The position numbers were made by a program, and so were the translations under genes. The notes beneath the pieces are model-generated. The model ran no database searches. It had not been told where the DNA came from and saw only the letters and a list, made by a program, of their open reading frames with translations. Of a stretch of 64,000 nucleotides of DNA, positions 9,512 through 19,053 are shown piece by piece (the stretch's first letter is position 1; each line of letters starts with the position of its first letter). The DNA lies in assembly GCF_001720485.1 (NCBI RefSeq), contig NZ_CP017114.1:1550001-1614000 (forward strand), read 5' to 3'. The stretch is from Cobetia marina. GTDB taxonomy: Bacteria > Pseudomonadota > Gammaproteobacteria > Pseudomonadales > Halomonadaceae.

Positions 9512-9638
9512 GACACCTCGACGAACAGGAGAATGGCCGTCGGCACCCCCGCGAGGGGCGACGTGATCAAGGCGCTGACGCCTGTGGCTGTCATGCCATG
9601 TACCGTCTTGCCAGGCACTTTCATGCCGGGTACCACGC

Positions 9639-10460
9639 TTACCACCAGGCACGTGCCACCTCCCAACGCCAATGGGGTGAGTCAGGCCAGGCCTGAACCT
9701 CTGCAGCCCAGATTCTGGGAGAGGCATCCGGTGCCATGGCGGGCGCCACCGCGTAGTGATTGACGCTCAACGAGCCGTCGCTCCAGTGAACGCTCTCCTC
9801 ACAGCGGGAGACGCGTTGCTCGCCAAGCGGGAAGGGCTGCACGCTCGGCGCGGCACACGACCAGTCGGCACGTCCCTGGGCATAGCCCTCGGTGCCATCG
9901 GCGCGTTGCCAGCGCGTGCGTACGTGGTAGCCGGGAGCCGGCTCGCCAGCGGCCAACGCGGACATCAGCGTGGTCAGGCGAGTCTCGCGATGCATGTCCA
10001 GGAGGTCGCTGTCGAAGCCGGCAGTGCCGGTCAGCCAGCCGTTCTCCAGGCGAACGAAGGCGTGGTCCGCGGTTTCAAAACGGGCCAGTTCTGTCGGAGG
10101 CGACGAGGGAGTCGTCACTGTCCCGGCAGAAGTGGCGGAAGATGACGAGGCTGCCGGTGAAGACAGCTCGTGGTCTGCTTGTGTCGGACTCGCGTCCGTG
10201 GCGCTGGGGGGGCGGGAACTGACGGTCTCAAGTGACGCCAGTACCACCATGCCCGTGTTGCCGTCGTAGCGTAGACGCAGCGACGCGTAGGGCAGGGCGC
10301 GCGCGCGCTCGGCATCGAATTGATCGCTGCCGAACACGGCACTCGCCGTCTGCCCCAGCTGCCCCTGCTCAAGCGCGGAACAGCCGCCAAGCAGCAGTGC
10401 GCCGGACACGAGCAAAGGGGCCGCCAGGCGACCCCCCATGCTGATGGATATCGAGATCAT
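9639..10460 (-). CDS. gfcB: YjbF/GfcB-family outer-membrane lipoprotein
   Basis: Lipoprotein of the gfcABCD system. 273 residues with a type II signal and lipobox LLLGGC (Cys at residue 27), followed by ...[26 protein letters not shown], characteristic of YjbF. An internal Ser/Pro/Thr-rich linker (about residues 80-120) splits the domain. The C-terminal half has [20 protein letters not shown] and a Trp-rich end. It starts 5 nt after the gfcA stop with no strong ribosome site of its own, so expression is probably coupled to gfcA. A second candidate start is the Met at residue 8. Confidence 0.82.
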   Translation of the reverse strand: MISISISMGGRLAAPLLVSGALLLGGCSALEQGQLGQTASAVFGSDQFDAERARALPYASLRLRYDGNTGMVVLASLETVSSRPPSATDASPTQADHELSSPAASSSSATSAGTVTTPSSPPTELARFETADHAFVRLENGWLTGTAGFDSDLLDMHRETRLTTLMSALAAGEPAPGYHVRTRWQRADGTEGYAQGRADWSCAAPSVQPFPLGEQRVSRCEESVHWSDGSLSVNHYAVAPAMAPDASPRIWAAEVQAWPDSPHWRWEVARAWW

Positions 10461-10465
10461 GATGA

Positions 10466-11563
10466 TCAGAAAGTACCTGTCGTGCCGGTGGTGCCTGTCG
10501 TCCCGGTAGAACCGGTGGTGCCGGTCGTGCCCGTGGTACCTGTCGTGCCAGTGGTGCCAGTGGTGCCAGTGGTACCGGTGGTACCTGTCGTGCCGTCACC
10601 ATCGCCCGGCTCGCCGCCTTCATCCGGGTTACTGCCATCGTCGGGATCGGTGGTGCCGGTCGAGCCGTCGCCGTCACCCGGATCGGTAGTGCCAGTCGAG
10701 CCGTCGCCATCGCCCGGATCGGTGGTGCCGGTCGAGCCATCGCCGTCACCCGGATCGGTGGTGCCAGTCGAGCCATCGCCGTCACCTGGGTCGGTCGTGC
10801 CGGTCGAGCCGTCGCCGTCACCCGGATCGGTGGTGCCGGTCGAGCCGTCGCCGTCACCCGGATCGGTGGTGCCAGTGGAGCCGTCGCCATCGCCCGGATC
10901 GGTGGTGCCAGTGGAGCCGTCGCCATCACCTGGATCGGTGCCGCCGTCGCCGCCATCACCCGGATCAGTGCCGCCATCGCCACCATCACCTGGATCAGTG
11001 CCGCCATCGCCACCATCACCCGGATCAGTACCGCCGTCGCCGCCATCACCCGGATCAGTACCGTCGCCGCCGCCGTCACCCGGATCAGTGCCGCCGTCGC
11101 CACCATCACCCGGATCAGTGCCGCCATCGCCGCCATCACCCGGATCAGTACCGCCGTCGCCACCATCACCCGGATCAGTGCCGCCATCGCCACCATCACC
11201 TGGATCAGTACCGCCGTCGCCACCATCACCCGGATCAGTGCCGCCATCGCCCGGATCAGTTCCGATATCGCCGCCAGTGCTACCACCACTACTGCCATCG
11301 CCACCAGATGCGACAGTCGCCGCGACGCCCACTGCCGCTGCGAGGCCAGCGGCAACGGCGGCGATGCTGCCGGCTGCCATGCCACCGGCTGCGCCGGCAC
11401 CTGCGGCAGTGCCACCACCGCTGCTACTGCCCGTACTTGTGGAAGAGCCGGTGGATGTCGTGCCCGTCTGCGCTGGCGCTTCACTTTCCGCGCGCGCGAT
11501 CCCGGCAACGAGAGGGGATAGCGCCAATCCCGCGATGACCAATGTTGTAGCAGTACGTTTCAT
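10466..11563 (-). CDS. gfcA: YjbE/GfcA-like secreted repeat protein with greatly expanded Asp/Gly/Thr repeats
   Basis: First gene of the minus-strand gfc operon. Signal peptide [25 protein letters not shown], then Thr/Ser/Gly-rich sequence, a central hydrophobic Ala/Gly/Val stretch ([20 protein letters not shown]) and a GGDGSSGG turn: the layout of E. coli GfcA/YjbE, which is only about 80-100 residues. Here the C-terminus is extended to 365 residues by about a dozen [10 protein letters not shown] decapeptides, eight [12 protein letters not shown] dodecapeptides, and a TGT(TGT)n tail ending in F. The Asp spacing (DPGDGDGS) resembles calcium-loop chemistry, so Ca-dependent folding outside the cell is plausible. 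Function of GfcA itself is poorly defined. Its upstream gap is shared with wza. Confidence 0.8.
   Translation of the reverse strand: MKRTATTLVIAGLALSPLVAGIARAESEAPAQTGTTSTGSSTSTGSSSGGGTAAGAGAAGGMAAGSIAAVAAGLAAAVGVAATVASGGDGSSGGSTGGDIGTDPGDGGTDPGDGGDGGTDPGDGGDGGTDPGDGGDGGTDPGDGGDGGTDPGDGGDGGTDPGDGGGDGTDPGDGGDGGTDPGDGGDGGTDPGDGGDGGTDPGDGGDGGTDPGDGDGSTGTTDPGDGDGSTGTTDPGDGDGSTGTTDPGDGDGSTGTTDPGDGDGSTGTTDPGDGDGSTGTTDPGDGDGSTGTTDPGDGDGSTGTTDPDDGSNPDEGGEPGDGDGTTGTTGTTGTTGTTGTTGTTGTTGTTGSTGTTGTTGTTGTF
10469..11256 (-). repeat. Nested coding tandem repeats inside gfcA (9, 36 and 30 nt units)
   Basis: Three adjacent arrays: about 10469-10593 in 9-nt steps (Gly-Thr-Thr codons), about 10625-10932 as eight 36-nt units ([12 protein letters not shown]), and about 10933-11256 as 30-nt units ([10 protein letters not shown]). 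All unit lengths are multiples of three, so gain or loss of units keeps frame and only changes protein length. Unit-to-unit silent differences show they are not freshly amplified. Confidence 0.9.
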
Positions 11564-12531
11564 GAGAGGGCCTTATCTCCTGCAGAGTACATCTGCACAT
11601 CTGGTTGTGATCGTGATGTCCTGTCGATTGGTTTCCCATTGGCACCAATTGGCAGGTCATGCACATTTTTATGACAAGACTTGAACAGAGTTGGAACAAT
11701 GCGCCCGGCATGCGATTGAAAGAAGCAAGCGTACACTCAAGCCATGACATTCTCATCAATGACAGGTGAAATCAGTTGAAGCATGGCGCATCTAGTGATA
11801 ATGCGAGCCATCTTAGCGTATTCCCATTCTTTAGAGAATCTCAATTCACCCGCTGGCAGAGATATGGGAGCCAATGTGACGTCTTCACCTACCGAAATCA
11901 TATCGGGCCTTATATCTGTCAGGGGGCTGAGCTTACTAAATCCGACGAGTGAAAGTCATTATAAGAAGGTGCTTAATTAATCTCTTGGGGGTGGTTTGTC
12001 TAATGCTTGTCGGGGCTTGTTGTGGTTCTGAATGTATATTTGCGTATCGTTGTGTAACTGTTTGGAGGCGTGTGAGTACTGCTGCGTCGCACATAGCAGA
12101 CGCATGGTGGGTCTTGTCAACTGTGAACAGTACAGTGAAAAGTGGGTCAAATGACAGGAAATTGCTTTTATATCAATAGTTTGCCAGATATTTGGTGCCA
12201 GAATCTCACGCCTGGACCTGAATGAAATGTGAAAAACTGGTGGATGAATTGCGTGATTTTACAGTATGATGCTCACCTTATTTGTCACCGCCGTGTTGCG
12301 AAAAGGCGACAGGGTTGGCAAGGATGCGAACCAGATTGATAGGAAATCAAGCACCACAGAGGTTGTCGTGTGCTCCTCTGGCAAGTGACACATTCTCCTA
12401 CCGCTACTGCTGGCAATCTTCTTTCTTGTCAATCACGCCTGCATCTGACTCGCTGGTGACGTGCTTTTTTGCGTAAAAAAGTTCTTGTACTGCCAATGTC
12501 ATGGTTGAGTCACTCAAACGCTATAGCGTCA

Positions 12532-12643
12532 AGACACAAAGCAACTTCATGAGCTCGACATGCCTGCGTGTGATGGATGAATCCTCACGCCTCAAGGCGA
12601 TGCTCACTATGTGCTTTCTGTCTTGAGGTGATGCTTTGTGTCT
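12532..12643 (+). promoter_or_regulatory. Nested inverted repeat in the wza leader
   Basis: Outer arms AGACACAAAGCA (12532-12543) and TGCTTTGTGTCT (12632-12643) are perfectly complementary over 12 bp. Inside, CCTCAAG (12590-12596) pairs with CTTGAGG (12622-12628). As RNA this would fold into a closed, branched structure about 250 nt before the ops element. It could be a leader RNA, protein-binding site or attenuator; no known riboswitch family was recognised. Confidence 0.5.
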
Positions 12644-12889
12644 CGCCTAATGAAATCAAGAGAAGGAGTCAAGGCCATCCGGCATTGAACTCGAGAACTT
12701 CGTTTCAAGGCGCCACATTGCATTGCCGCTTTCCCTATGACTTCTCGTAACGCCCTTTCCAGGGTGGGGAAACGTTCGTCTTAAAATTCTTGAATTGTTT
12801 CCATCGTGGAAGCAATTCTGTCGCGTCATCAGCAGCCTCTGCTGGTGGGCGTGTCCGGGCCTTGGGGTAAGCGCCGTCATATACCTCAG

Positions 12890-12910
12890 GGCGGTAGCGT
12901 GCCTGAACGC
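12890..12910 (+). promoter_or_regulatory. ops element (RfaH recruitment/antitermination site), extended
   Basis: Bases 12890-12901 read GGCGGTAGCGTG, a 12/12 match to the operon polarity suppressor element of the JUMPstart sequence found ahead of E. coli capsule, LPS and hemolysin operons. The next nine bases (CCTGAACGC) are also identical to those following the second ops copy at 54842-54862. It lies 173 nt before the wza start on the same strand. By the established mechanism, RNA polymerase pauses here and loads an RfaH/NusG-family factor that suppresses premature termination through the long operon. Confidence 0.88.
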
Positions 12911-13073
12911 TGAATGGCTCAGAGGTGCTCCACCTCGGTTCATGGGCACCGAACCAGCGTCTCTTCCTGACGATCCATCGTCTTTCATCGCTTCAGCACT
13001 CATGGCGGATGTGCCTTGCCAAGGCGCGCCGGGTGAGCTGCTTACTTCATCTTGCAGGTTTCGGGGGTTTTAC

Positions 13074-14237
13074 ATGATCAAGGTCACCATGTTTGGCAAG
13101 GGCTGTGCGCTGAAGCCGCGCCCCCGCCTGGCAATGACCACCGCGCTGTTGATTGCCATGTTGTCTACCACCGGCTGTGCCTTTGCCCCTGGTGGCAACA
13201 TGGATTATCAAGCGGAAACGGCTCCCCTGGATGATGCGCTCGAGGTCCGGCCCATCACCTTTGGCATGGTAGATGCCCTGAAGGACAGTCACGGGAAGGC
13301 CCAGCGTGACAACGAGAAGCTGGAACAGCAGCTGGCCGATTACGATTACCGTATCGGCCGAGGGGATGTGCTCAACATCATCGTCTATGACCACCCCGAA
13401 CTGACCATCCCGGCCGGCTCCGAGCGCAGCGCCATCGAATCAGGCAACAGCGTTCACAGTGACGGCACCATCTTTTATCCCTATATCGGGCGCGTGAAAG
13501 CGGCGGGGCTCACCGTCAAGGAATTGCGGGCCGTCATCGAGCGTCGTCTGTCCGGCTATATCGCCTCCCCGCAGATCGATGTGCAGGTGGCGGCATTCAA
13601 GTCCCAGAAGGTCTACGTCACCGGGCAGGTGGAAACCCCGGGAATCCTGCCGATCACCAATGTGCCGTTGACCATCCTCGACGCTGTCAATCAGGCAGGC
13701 GGCCTGTCGCCGCTGGCCAACTGGCACGACGTGGTACTGACACGTGATGACAGTGATGAGCACTTCTCGCTGTATGACCTGCTGCAGAACGGCGCGCTGA
13801 GCAACAACCGTCTGCTGCGCGACGGCGATGTACTGCACGTGCCGGATGTGGGCAATCAGAAGGTCTACGTGATGGGCGAGGTGCAATTGCCGGGCAGCCT
13901 GGCGATGGGCAATTCGCGTATCTCGCTGACGGATGCCATCGCTCAGTCTGGCGGTATCGATGAAGGTCAGGCAGATGCCAAGGGCATCTTCGTCGTGCGG
14001 CGCGCGGACACCAGTACCGGCAAGCTGGCGACGGTCTACCAGCTGGATGCGCGTGATTCGGCGGCCTTCGTGATCGGTGCTGAATTCATGCTGCAGCCTT
14101 CTGATGTGGTCTATGTCACAGCCGCGCCGCTCAGTCGTTGGAATCGTGTCGTCAATCAGCTGATGCCGACCTTGACCGCTGTCTATCAGGTGACGCGTTC
14201 CGCCAGTGATTTCGATGATCTGCGCAGTGACGATTGA
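13074..14237 (+). CDS. wza: Outer-membrane polysaccharide export lipoprotein (Wza/GfcE)
   Basis: Octameric outer-membrane channel for polysaccharide export. From the ATG at 13074 the protein has 387 residues (E. coli Wza 379). It has a type II signal with lipobox LSTTGC (Cys around residue 35), then the Poly_export domain (YRIGRGDVLNIIVYDHPEL, DGTIFYPYIGRVKAAGLT) and two SLBB domains (VYVTGQVETPGILPI...; VYVMGEVQLPGSLAM...) and a C-terminal amphipathic helix region. First gene after the ops-bearing leader. wzc follows after 81 nt; the usual wzb phosphatase gene is absent between them. Confidence 0.93.
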   Translation: MIKVTMFGKGCALKPRPRLAMTTALLIAMLSTTGCAFAPGGNMDYQAETAPLDDALEVRPITFGMVDALKDSHGKAQRDNEKLEQQLADYDYRIGRGDVLNIIVYDHPELTIPAGSERSAIESGNSVHSDGTIFYPYIGRVKAAGLTVKELRAVIERRLSGYIASPQIDVQVAAFKSQKVYVTGQVETPGILPITNVPLTILDAVNQAGGLSPLANWHDVVLTRDDSDEHFSLYDLLQNGALSNNRLLRDGDVLHVPDVGNQKVYVMGEVQLPGSLAMGNSRISLTDAIAQSGGIDEGQADAKGIFVVRRADTSTGKLATVYQLDARDSAAFVIGAEFMLQPSDVVYVTAAPLSRWNRVVNQLMPTLTAVYQVTRSASDFDDLRSDD

Positions 14238-14318
14238 TCCGCGCCAGCCTCCTGTCTTCTTCCTCTCTACCTACTACCACTGGTTCTCACGAGAGCCGCA
14301 GCACTCGAAGGGTGTTTC

Positions 14319-16547
14319 ATGAATCAGACCCCGCAAAATACAGCCACTGGGGCGATGTCGTCGGCTGCCACTCGCGATAACGATGATGATGCGATTGATC
14401 TGGGGCGCCTGTTCGGCATTCTGCTCGATCACAAGCAATGGATCATCGCGATCACTGGCCTGTTTGCCGTCATCGGGGTGGTCTATGCGCTGTTGGCGAC
14501 GCCCATCTACAAGGTGGATGCCCTGATCCAGATTGATGATGCCCCTTCGACCAATCCATTGGCTGACGTCAATTCGATTCTGGGCAAGGAGCCGCCGTCC
14601 CAGTCCGAGATCGAGATCATCCGCTCGCGGATGGTACTTGGCCGCGCAGTGGACCTGCTCAACCTGGATGTCACCGTCACGCCGAAGCGACTGCCGCTGC
14701 TGGGAGATTTCCTTGTGCGCCGCGGGGTGGAGCGCCCGGATTTCGCCCAGGGTTGGGCAAGTACCTGGGCAGGGGAGAGCATCAGCGTCAGTGAGATGCC
14801 TGTCGATGACGCCATGCTGGGTAGCACCATTACCCTGCGTGTCGTCGATGATGCGCATTACGAGCTGATCCAGGACGGTGAGTTGCTGGGCAAGGGGCGC
14901 ATCAATCAGCTGGACAGCTTTGCCGATGGTCAGCTGAATCTGCGTGTCACTGCCTTGAATGCCGCCACAGGCGCGGAATTTGAGCTGACACACATCAGCC
15001 GCATGCAGGCGATTCAAAATCTTCGAAGTACCTTCTCAGTGGCGGAGCAGGGCAAGGAAACCGGCATTCTCACGTGGTCGATGACGGGTGAGCAGCCGCG
15101 TGAGCTGCAGCGCACGCTGAATACCATCGCGGATATCTATTATTCACAGAATGTTCAGCGTCAGAGTGAGGAGGCGCGCAACAGTCTCGAGTTTCTCGAT
15201 AACCAGGTACCCAAGGTGCGTGCCCAGCTCGATGAGGCGGAATCGCGCCTGAATGCATTCAGGACGTCACGTGACAGTGTGGATCTCTCACTGGAGACCC
15301 AGTCCGTGCTGGAGCGCATCGTGAATCTGGAGGCCCAGGTCAATCAGCTGGAACTGACCGAAGCCGAGATCGCCAAGCGTTATACGCCTAGCCACCCCAC
15401 CTACGCGGCACTGCTCGAGAAGAAGTCTCAGCTCAAGCGCGAGATGGACAAGCTGAATGCTCAGGTGAAGGACCTTCCGGAAACCCAGCAGGAAGTGTTG
15501 CGCCTGACACGTAGTGTGGAAGTGACTCAGGCCATCTACGTGCAGCTGCTGAATAAAGTGCAGGAAATGGAGATCGCCAAGGCCAGTACGGTAGGTAATG
15601 TGCGCATCCTGGACGATGCCGGTATCTTGCCGCAGCCCGTCAAGCCGAAGAAGGCCATGATCGTGGTCATCATGACACTGCTCGGCGGCATGCTGTCCGT
15701 CGGTGTCATTCTGCTGCGTGCGGCGTTTAGGCGTGGCGTGGAATCGCCGGACCAGCTGGAAGCGCTGGGCCTGCCGATGTATGCCACCATCCCGCTTTCG
15801 GATGAGCAGGGCAAGCTGAGCCGCAAGGTGAAGCGCGCGACAGACAAGCATTCGCGCAAGATTCCCAACGGCCTGCTGGCGGAACGCAATCCTGCGGATC
15901 TCGCGATCGAGGCCTTGCGTGGCTTACGCACTAGCCTGCACTTCGCCATGCTGGAATCCTCATCCAACACCCTGATGATCACCGGCCCCAGCCCGGGGAT
16001 AGGCAAGAGTTTCATCGCCGCCAACCTGGCGGCTGTCTGCGCCCAGGCCGGTCAACGCGTGCTGGTAGTGGATGCCGACATGCGCAAGGGTCACATGCAC
16101 TCCATCTTCGATGAGCGCTCCGAGTGTGGCTTGAGTGACTACCTGGCAGGCAAGAAGTCGCTGGAAGACGTCATTCGCCCTGTTTCCGCGCTTGAATCAC
16201 TTTCCTACGTCGCGCGTGGCATTGCGCCGCCCAACCCCTCGGAACTGCTGATGAGCGCGCGTTTCCAGGACTTCCTGACTGCGGTCAGCGAGCGTTATGA
16301 CCTGGTCATCATCGATTCTCCGCCCATCCTTGCCGTCACCGATGCCGCCGTCATCGGCAAGCATGTGGGCACGACTCTGCTGGTGACGCGCTTCGAGGTG
16401 AACGCGCCCAAGGAAGTGGAAGTCTCTCTCAAGCGCCTGGCAGCTTCTGGCATTGCCGTGAAAGGCGGAATCCTCAACGCCATGGAGCGCAAGGCCGCCG
16501 GCGCCTATGGCGAGAATTATGGCTATTACAACTACAGCTATAAATGA
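14319..16547 (+). CDS. wzc: Polysaccharide co-polymerase / BY-tyrosine autokinase (Wzc/Etk)
   Basis: Inner-membrane chain-length regulator and tyrosine kinase partnering Wza. 742 residues: N-terminal cytoplasmic segment and TM1 (about residues 46-64), Wzz domain, periplasmic coiled coil (about 245-380) with a GNVR-type region, TM2 near residue 445, then a cytoplasmic kinase. The kinase has Walker A GPSPGIGKS (about 555-563), Walker A' LVVDADMRKG (about 582) and Walker B LVIIDSPP (about 661). The tail YGENYGYYNYSYK has six tyrosines, the autophosphorylation cluster. Dephosphorylation normally needs Wzb/Etp, which is not encoded nearby, so it must come from elsewhere. Confidence 0.93.
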   Translation: MNQTPQNTATGAMSSAATRDNDDDAIDLGRLFGILLDHKQWIIAITGLFAVIGVVYALLATPIYKVDALIQIDDAPSTNPLADVNSILGKEPPSQSEIEIIRSRMVLGRAVDLLNLDVTVTPKRLPLLGDFLVRRGVERPDFAQGWASTWAGESISVSEMPVDDAMLGSTITLRVVDDAHYELIQDGELLGKGRINQLDSFADGQLNLRVTALNAATGAEFELTHISRMQAIQNLRSTFSVAEQGKETGILTWSMTGEQPRELQRTLNTIADIYYSQNVQRQSEEARNSLEFLDNQVPKVRAQLDEAESRLNAFRTSRDSVDLSLETQSVLERIVNLEAQVNQLELTEAEIAKRYTPSHPTYAALLEKKSQLKREMDKLNAQVKDLPETQQEVLRLTRSVEVTQAIYVQLLNKVQEMEIAKASTVGNVRILDDAGILPQPVKPKKAMIVVIMTLLGGMLSVGVILLRAAFRRGVESPDQLEALGLPMYATIPLSDEQGKLSRKVKRATDKHSRKIPNGLLAERNPADLAIEALRGLRTSLHFAMLESSSNTLMITGPSPGIGKSFIAANLAAVCAQAGQRVLVVDADMRKGHMHSIFDERSECGLSDYLAGKKSLEDVIRPVSALESLSYVARGIAPPNPSELLMSARFQDFLTAVSERYDLVIIDSPPILAVTDAAVIGKHVGTTLLVTRFEVNAPKEVEVSLKRLAASGIAVKGGILNAMERKAAGAYGENYGYYNYSYK

Positions 16548-16596
16548 TCCCGCTGTATTCCGTCATCAGTCATATTGAATTCGAAGGGAACCAGAC

Positions 16597-17892
16597 ATGA
16601 AAGAGGTGAGCTCTACCATGGAGCATCAACGGCGCTATTCACGGCACTACGAGCGCTTGCTTGCCAGCAAGCGCCTACAGACATTCTTTGGCGTGCTGCT
16701 AGTTGTCGTACTGCCTGCCATGTACCGCTGGGGATTCGATTTCTGGAATACTTCCACCTTGGCACAATGGAATGCGATTCTGGGCACCGCCGCCGCTTTC
16801 ACCTTGTCGCTGACGCTGATCAACCGCCTCTGCCAACTGCCGGGGACACGCTCCTTCACGTATGTCATCCCGACAGTTGCGGCTTCCTATACATTGCTCA
16901 TCATCATCTGCGGTGTGCTGGAAGTCGAGGTGTCACGTCTGCAAGTCGGGATTTCCTTCGTGCTGGCCATCGTCTTCGGTGGGGCCTTCTATTATGTTGA
17001 CAGCAAGTTGACCACCAAGCGCATGGCAGTGGTGCCCTTCGGGAAAGCACCGGCCTTGTGTGATCACCACAGCAAATCAGTGTACTGGTATGCGATGAAG
17101 GAACCGACACTGGTCGGGTTCAAGCGAATTGACGCCGTGGTTGCGGACCTGCGGGCAGATCTCCCCGAGGAGTGGCAGCGTTTTCTCGCTGACTGTACGA
17201 TTCACCGTATCCCGGTGTACCACGCCACCCAGGCCCATGAAATGATTACCGGGAAGGTACTGCTGGATCACCTCTATGCCAATGAATTTGGCTCCCTGTC
17301 GCCACGTGAAGATTACGAAGTCATCAAGCGCGGCATGGACATTCTCGCCGCGTTAATCCTGATTCCTTTGCTGGCCCCTGTCATGCTGTTGACGGCACTT
17401 GCCATTCGTCTGGATAGCCCAGGCAAGGCGCTGTTCTGCCAGCCGCGTATGGGCTTCCATTGCCGTCCGTTTACGGTCTACAAGTTCCGTAGTATGTATA
17501 CCGACATGAAAGGCACTGGCTTTACCCAGGAAGGCAATGATCCACGTATCACGCGCGTGGGGCGATTCATTCGCAAGTGCCGTCTGGATGAGCTTCCTCA
17601 ATTGTTCAATGTCTTGAAAGGCGATATGAGCATGATCGGACCGCGCCCAGAATCCATGAGCCTCACGGAGTGGTATGAGAAGGATGTGCCGTTCTTCCAC
17701 TACCGCCATGTGGTACGTCCTGGCATTACCGGTTGGGCACAGGTAGAGCAAGGGTATGCAGCAGAAGTCGAAGGTATGATCGAGAAATTGGAGTATGATT
17801 TTTATTACATTAAAAACTTTTCATTTTGGCTAGATTTGTTGATTATTGTAAGAACTATCAAAACGGTTGTTTTTGGCTCTGGGGCTAGATGA
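16597..17892 (+). CDS. Polyprenyl-phosphate sugar-1-phosphate transferase (WcaJ/WbaP-like initiating enzyme)
   Basis: Starts repeat-unit assembly by moving a sugar-1-phosphate from a UDP-sugar to undecaprenyl phosphate at the inner membrane. 431 residues: four N-terminal hydrophobic segments (about 27-130), a soluble linker, and the bacterial sugar transferase domain (about 230-431). That domain has KRGMDILAALILIPLLAP, DSPGKALFCQPRMGF, KFRSMYTD and the catalytic block RKCRLDELPQLFNVLKGDMS...GPRPE. Two starts are possible (16597 or 16618, each with a purine-rich site). Base composition changes abruptly to AT-rich at about 17,790, inside the last 35 codons. Confidence 0.9.
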   Translation: MKEVSSTMEHQRRYSRHYERLLASKRLQTFFGVLLVVVLPAMYRWGFDFWNTSTLAQWNAILGTAAAFTLSLTLINRLCQLPGTRSFTYVIPTVAASYTLLIIICGVLEVEVSRLQVGISFVLAIVFGGAFYYVDSKLTTKRMAVVPFGKAPALCDHHSKSVYWYAMKEPTLVGFKRIDAVVADLRADLPEEWQRFLADCTIHRIPVYHATQAHEMITGKVLLDHLYANEFGSLSPREDYEVIKRGMDILAALILIPLLAPVMLLTALAIRLDSPGKALFCQPRMGFHCRPFTVYKFRSMYTDMKGTGFTQEGNDPRITRVGRFIRKCRLDELPQLFNVLKGDMSMIGPRPESMSLTEWYEKDVPFFHYRHVVRPGITGWAQVEQGYAAEVEGMIEKLEYDFYYIKNFSFWLDLLIIVRTIKTVVFGSGAR

Positions 17893-17895
17893 TAG

Positions 17896-19053
17896 ATGCT
17901 GGGAAAATTATTATTTTTATTGGCATTGTTAAGTATACTAGTGCTTTACAAGAACAGTTTTTTTAGAATTTGTATATTAATATATGCTTATCCGTTATGG
18001 ATAATGTATGGATTAATGCTTGGAGACGAGCCAACAAGAATTATTAGTGCAACGGGATATTATTATTATGCTGAGTATTTGAAGGAAGCTGTACTGACAG
18101 CTATAGCTTCTTTTGTAGCATTTTTAATACCTCTATGGAAAGTTAGGAATGAAGAATATAGTTTTCCAACAATTAGAGTAAGTAAAACTACTAATATTGC
18201 AGTTTTTTCATTATTTATATTCTCAATATGTGCTGCATACCCTTCAGTATTTTACTTATCAGACTCAAGGTTTGGGAGTATGGGAAGCCTGGTAGTGATT
18301 TTCTTCGCTACCTGGATGATAACTGTAGGGAATAGTAATGAGTCAACAAGTAAATTGCAATTTGCCGTTGCACTTTCTGTTGTAGCATTTGCTATTATAA
18401 GGGGAGAGCGGGTTGATTTTATTTTAATGCTCTGCCTTATGTTGTTTTATTATTTTAAAACTAGTAGAATAAATCTTCTATATTTATCAGTGCCGTTAAT
18501 CTCTATATTTGCTCTCGGTATGTATGGAGGGCTAAGTCGAGGTGGCGAAAGTTTAAATATATCTAGTTTGATAGAAGAAATAGTAGCAAACTTGTCTAGC
18601 TTAGGTACCGCTGTAGATGTAGTTCATGTTTATTTATCTTCTGTGTGGTATGTAAATGCAATCGGCTACACTTTAGAACCTATAATTAATATTTTGATGT
18701 CCGTATTCCCCTCTAATAACTATGGCGGAGCTTCTTCAGAATATAATTATGTCTGGATACTAAGAGATTATATAAATAACGTCGGTGGAGGAATGTTTTA
18801 TACTGCTTTCATGTTAGCTGCAGGGCCGATTCTAACAGTAGTGTCAGGCTATATTTATGGCTACTTATTAAAGAAAATGTTCCTACTTAAAACCAAGTAT
18901 GGGATTGTGTTTATTATGTTTTTTATTATGCAGCTAAGATTGCAATGGTATGGACCTAACTATTTCGGATCTATAGTGTTATTCTCAATAATATTTGTAG
19001 TTTTTATTAAGCTCCTTAAAAATATAGGTGTCTACATTGAAGCTAAAGAATAG
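17896..19053 (+). CDS. wzy: Oligosaccharide repeat-unit polymerase (Wzy-like)
   Basis: 385 residues, almost entirely hydrophobic with about 10-11 membrane segments and a larger periplasmic loop after about residue 235. Wzy proteins share little sequence, so the call rests on topology and place: right after the initiating transferase and before the flippase in an AT-rich cassette. A motif ALSVVAFAIIRGERVDF in the middle recalls the RGxRxxF-type element of O-antigen polymerases. It starts 3 nt after the preceding stop. Together with Wzx and Wza/Wzc it would polymerise lipid-linked repeats in the periplasm. Confidence 0.72.
   Translation: MLGKLLFLLALLSILVLYKNSFFRICILIYAYPLWIMYGLMLGDEPTRIISATGYYYYAEYLKEAVLTAIASFVAFLIPLWKVRNEEYSFPTIRVSKTTNIAVFSLFIFSICAAYPSVFYLSDSRFGSMGSLVVIFFATWMITVGNSNESTSKLQFAVALSVVAFAIIRGERVDFILMLCLMLFYYFKTSRINLLYLSVPLISIFALGMYGGLSRGGESLNISSLIEEIVANLSSLGTAVDVVHVYLSSVWYVNAIGYTLEPIINILMSVFPSNNYGGASSEYNYVWILRDYINNVGGGMFYTAFMLAAGPILTVVSGYIYGYLLKKMFLLKTKYGIVFIMFFIMQLRLQWYGPNYFGSIVLFSIIFVVFIKLLKNIGVYIEAKE

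Larger units (their letters stand above)
11564..13073. other. Long divergent regulatory gap between gfcA and wza
   Basis: About 1.5 kb without a convincing gene. 11700-12300 is AT-rich and should carry the gfcA promoter and the start of the wza leader. 12480-12660 holds a nested inverted repeat (annotated separately). 12890-12910 is an ops element. Short open frames at 11949-12179 and 12656-13003 have no family features. A leader of this length is typical of RfaH-controlled polysaccharide operons. Confidence 0.6.

Noticed and set aside
10625..11256. CRISPR-like regular repeats
   Set aside because: Units are directly adjacent without unique spacers, in multiples of three, and encode protein repeats; no cas genes nearby.
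10320..11684. Long + strand open frame with VVPVVPV and PSPGSVV repeats
   Set aside because: It is the antisense of the gfcA repeats; periodic G+C-rich repeats keep opposite frames open. The minus-strand frame has a signal peptide, the YjbE layout and operon context.
11949..12179. 76-codon frame with a lipoprotein-like start (LMLVGACC)
   Set aside because: No ribosome site, no continuing domain, atypical codon use; lies in the divergent regulatory gap.
12656..13003. Minus-strand frame of 115 codons ahead of wza
   Set aside because: Overlaps the ops leader in antisense and shows no family feature.
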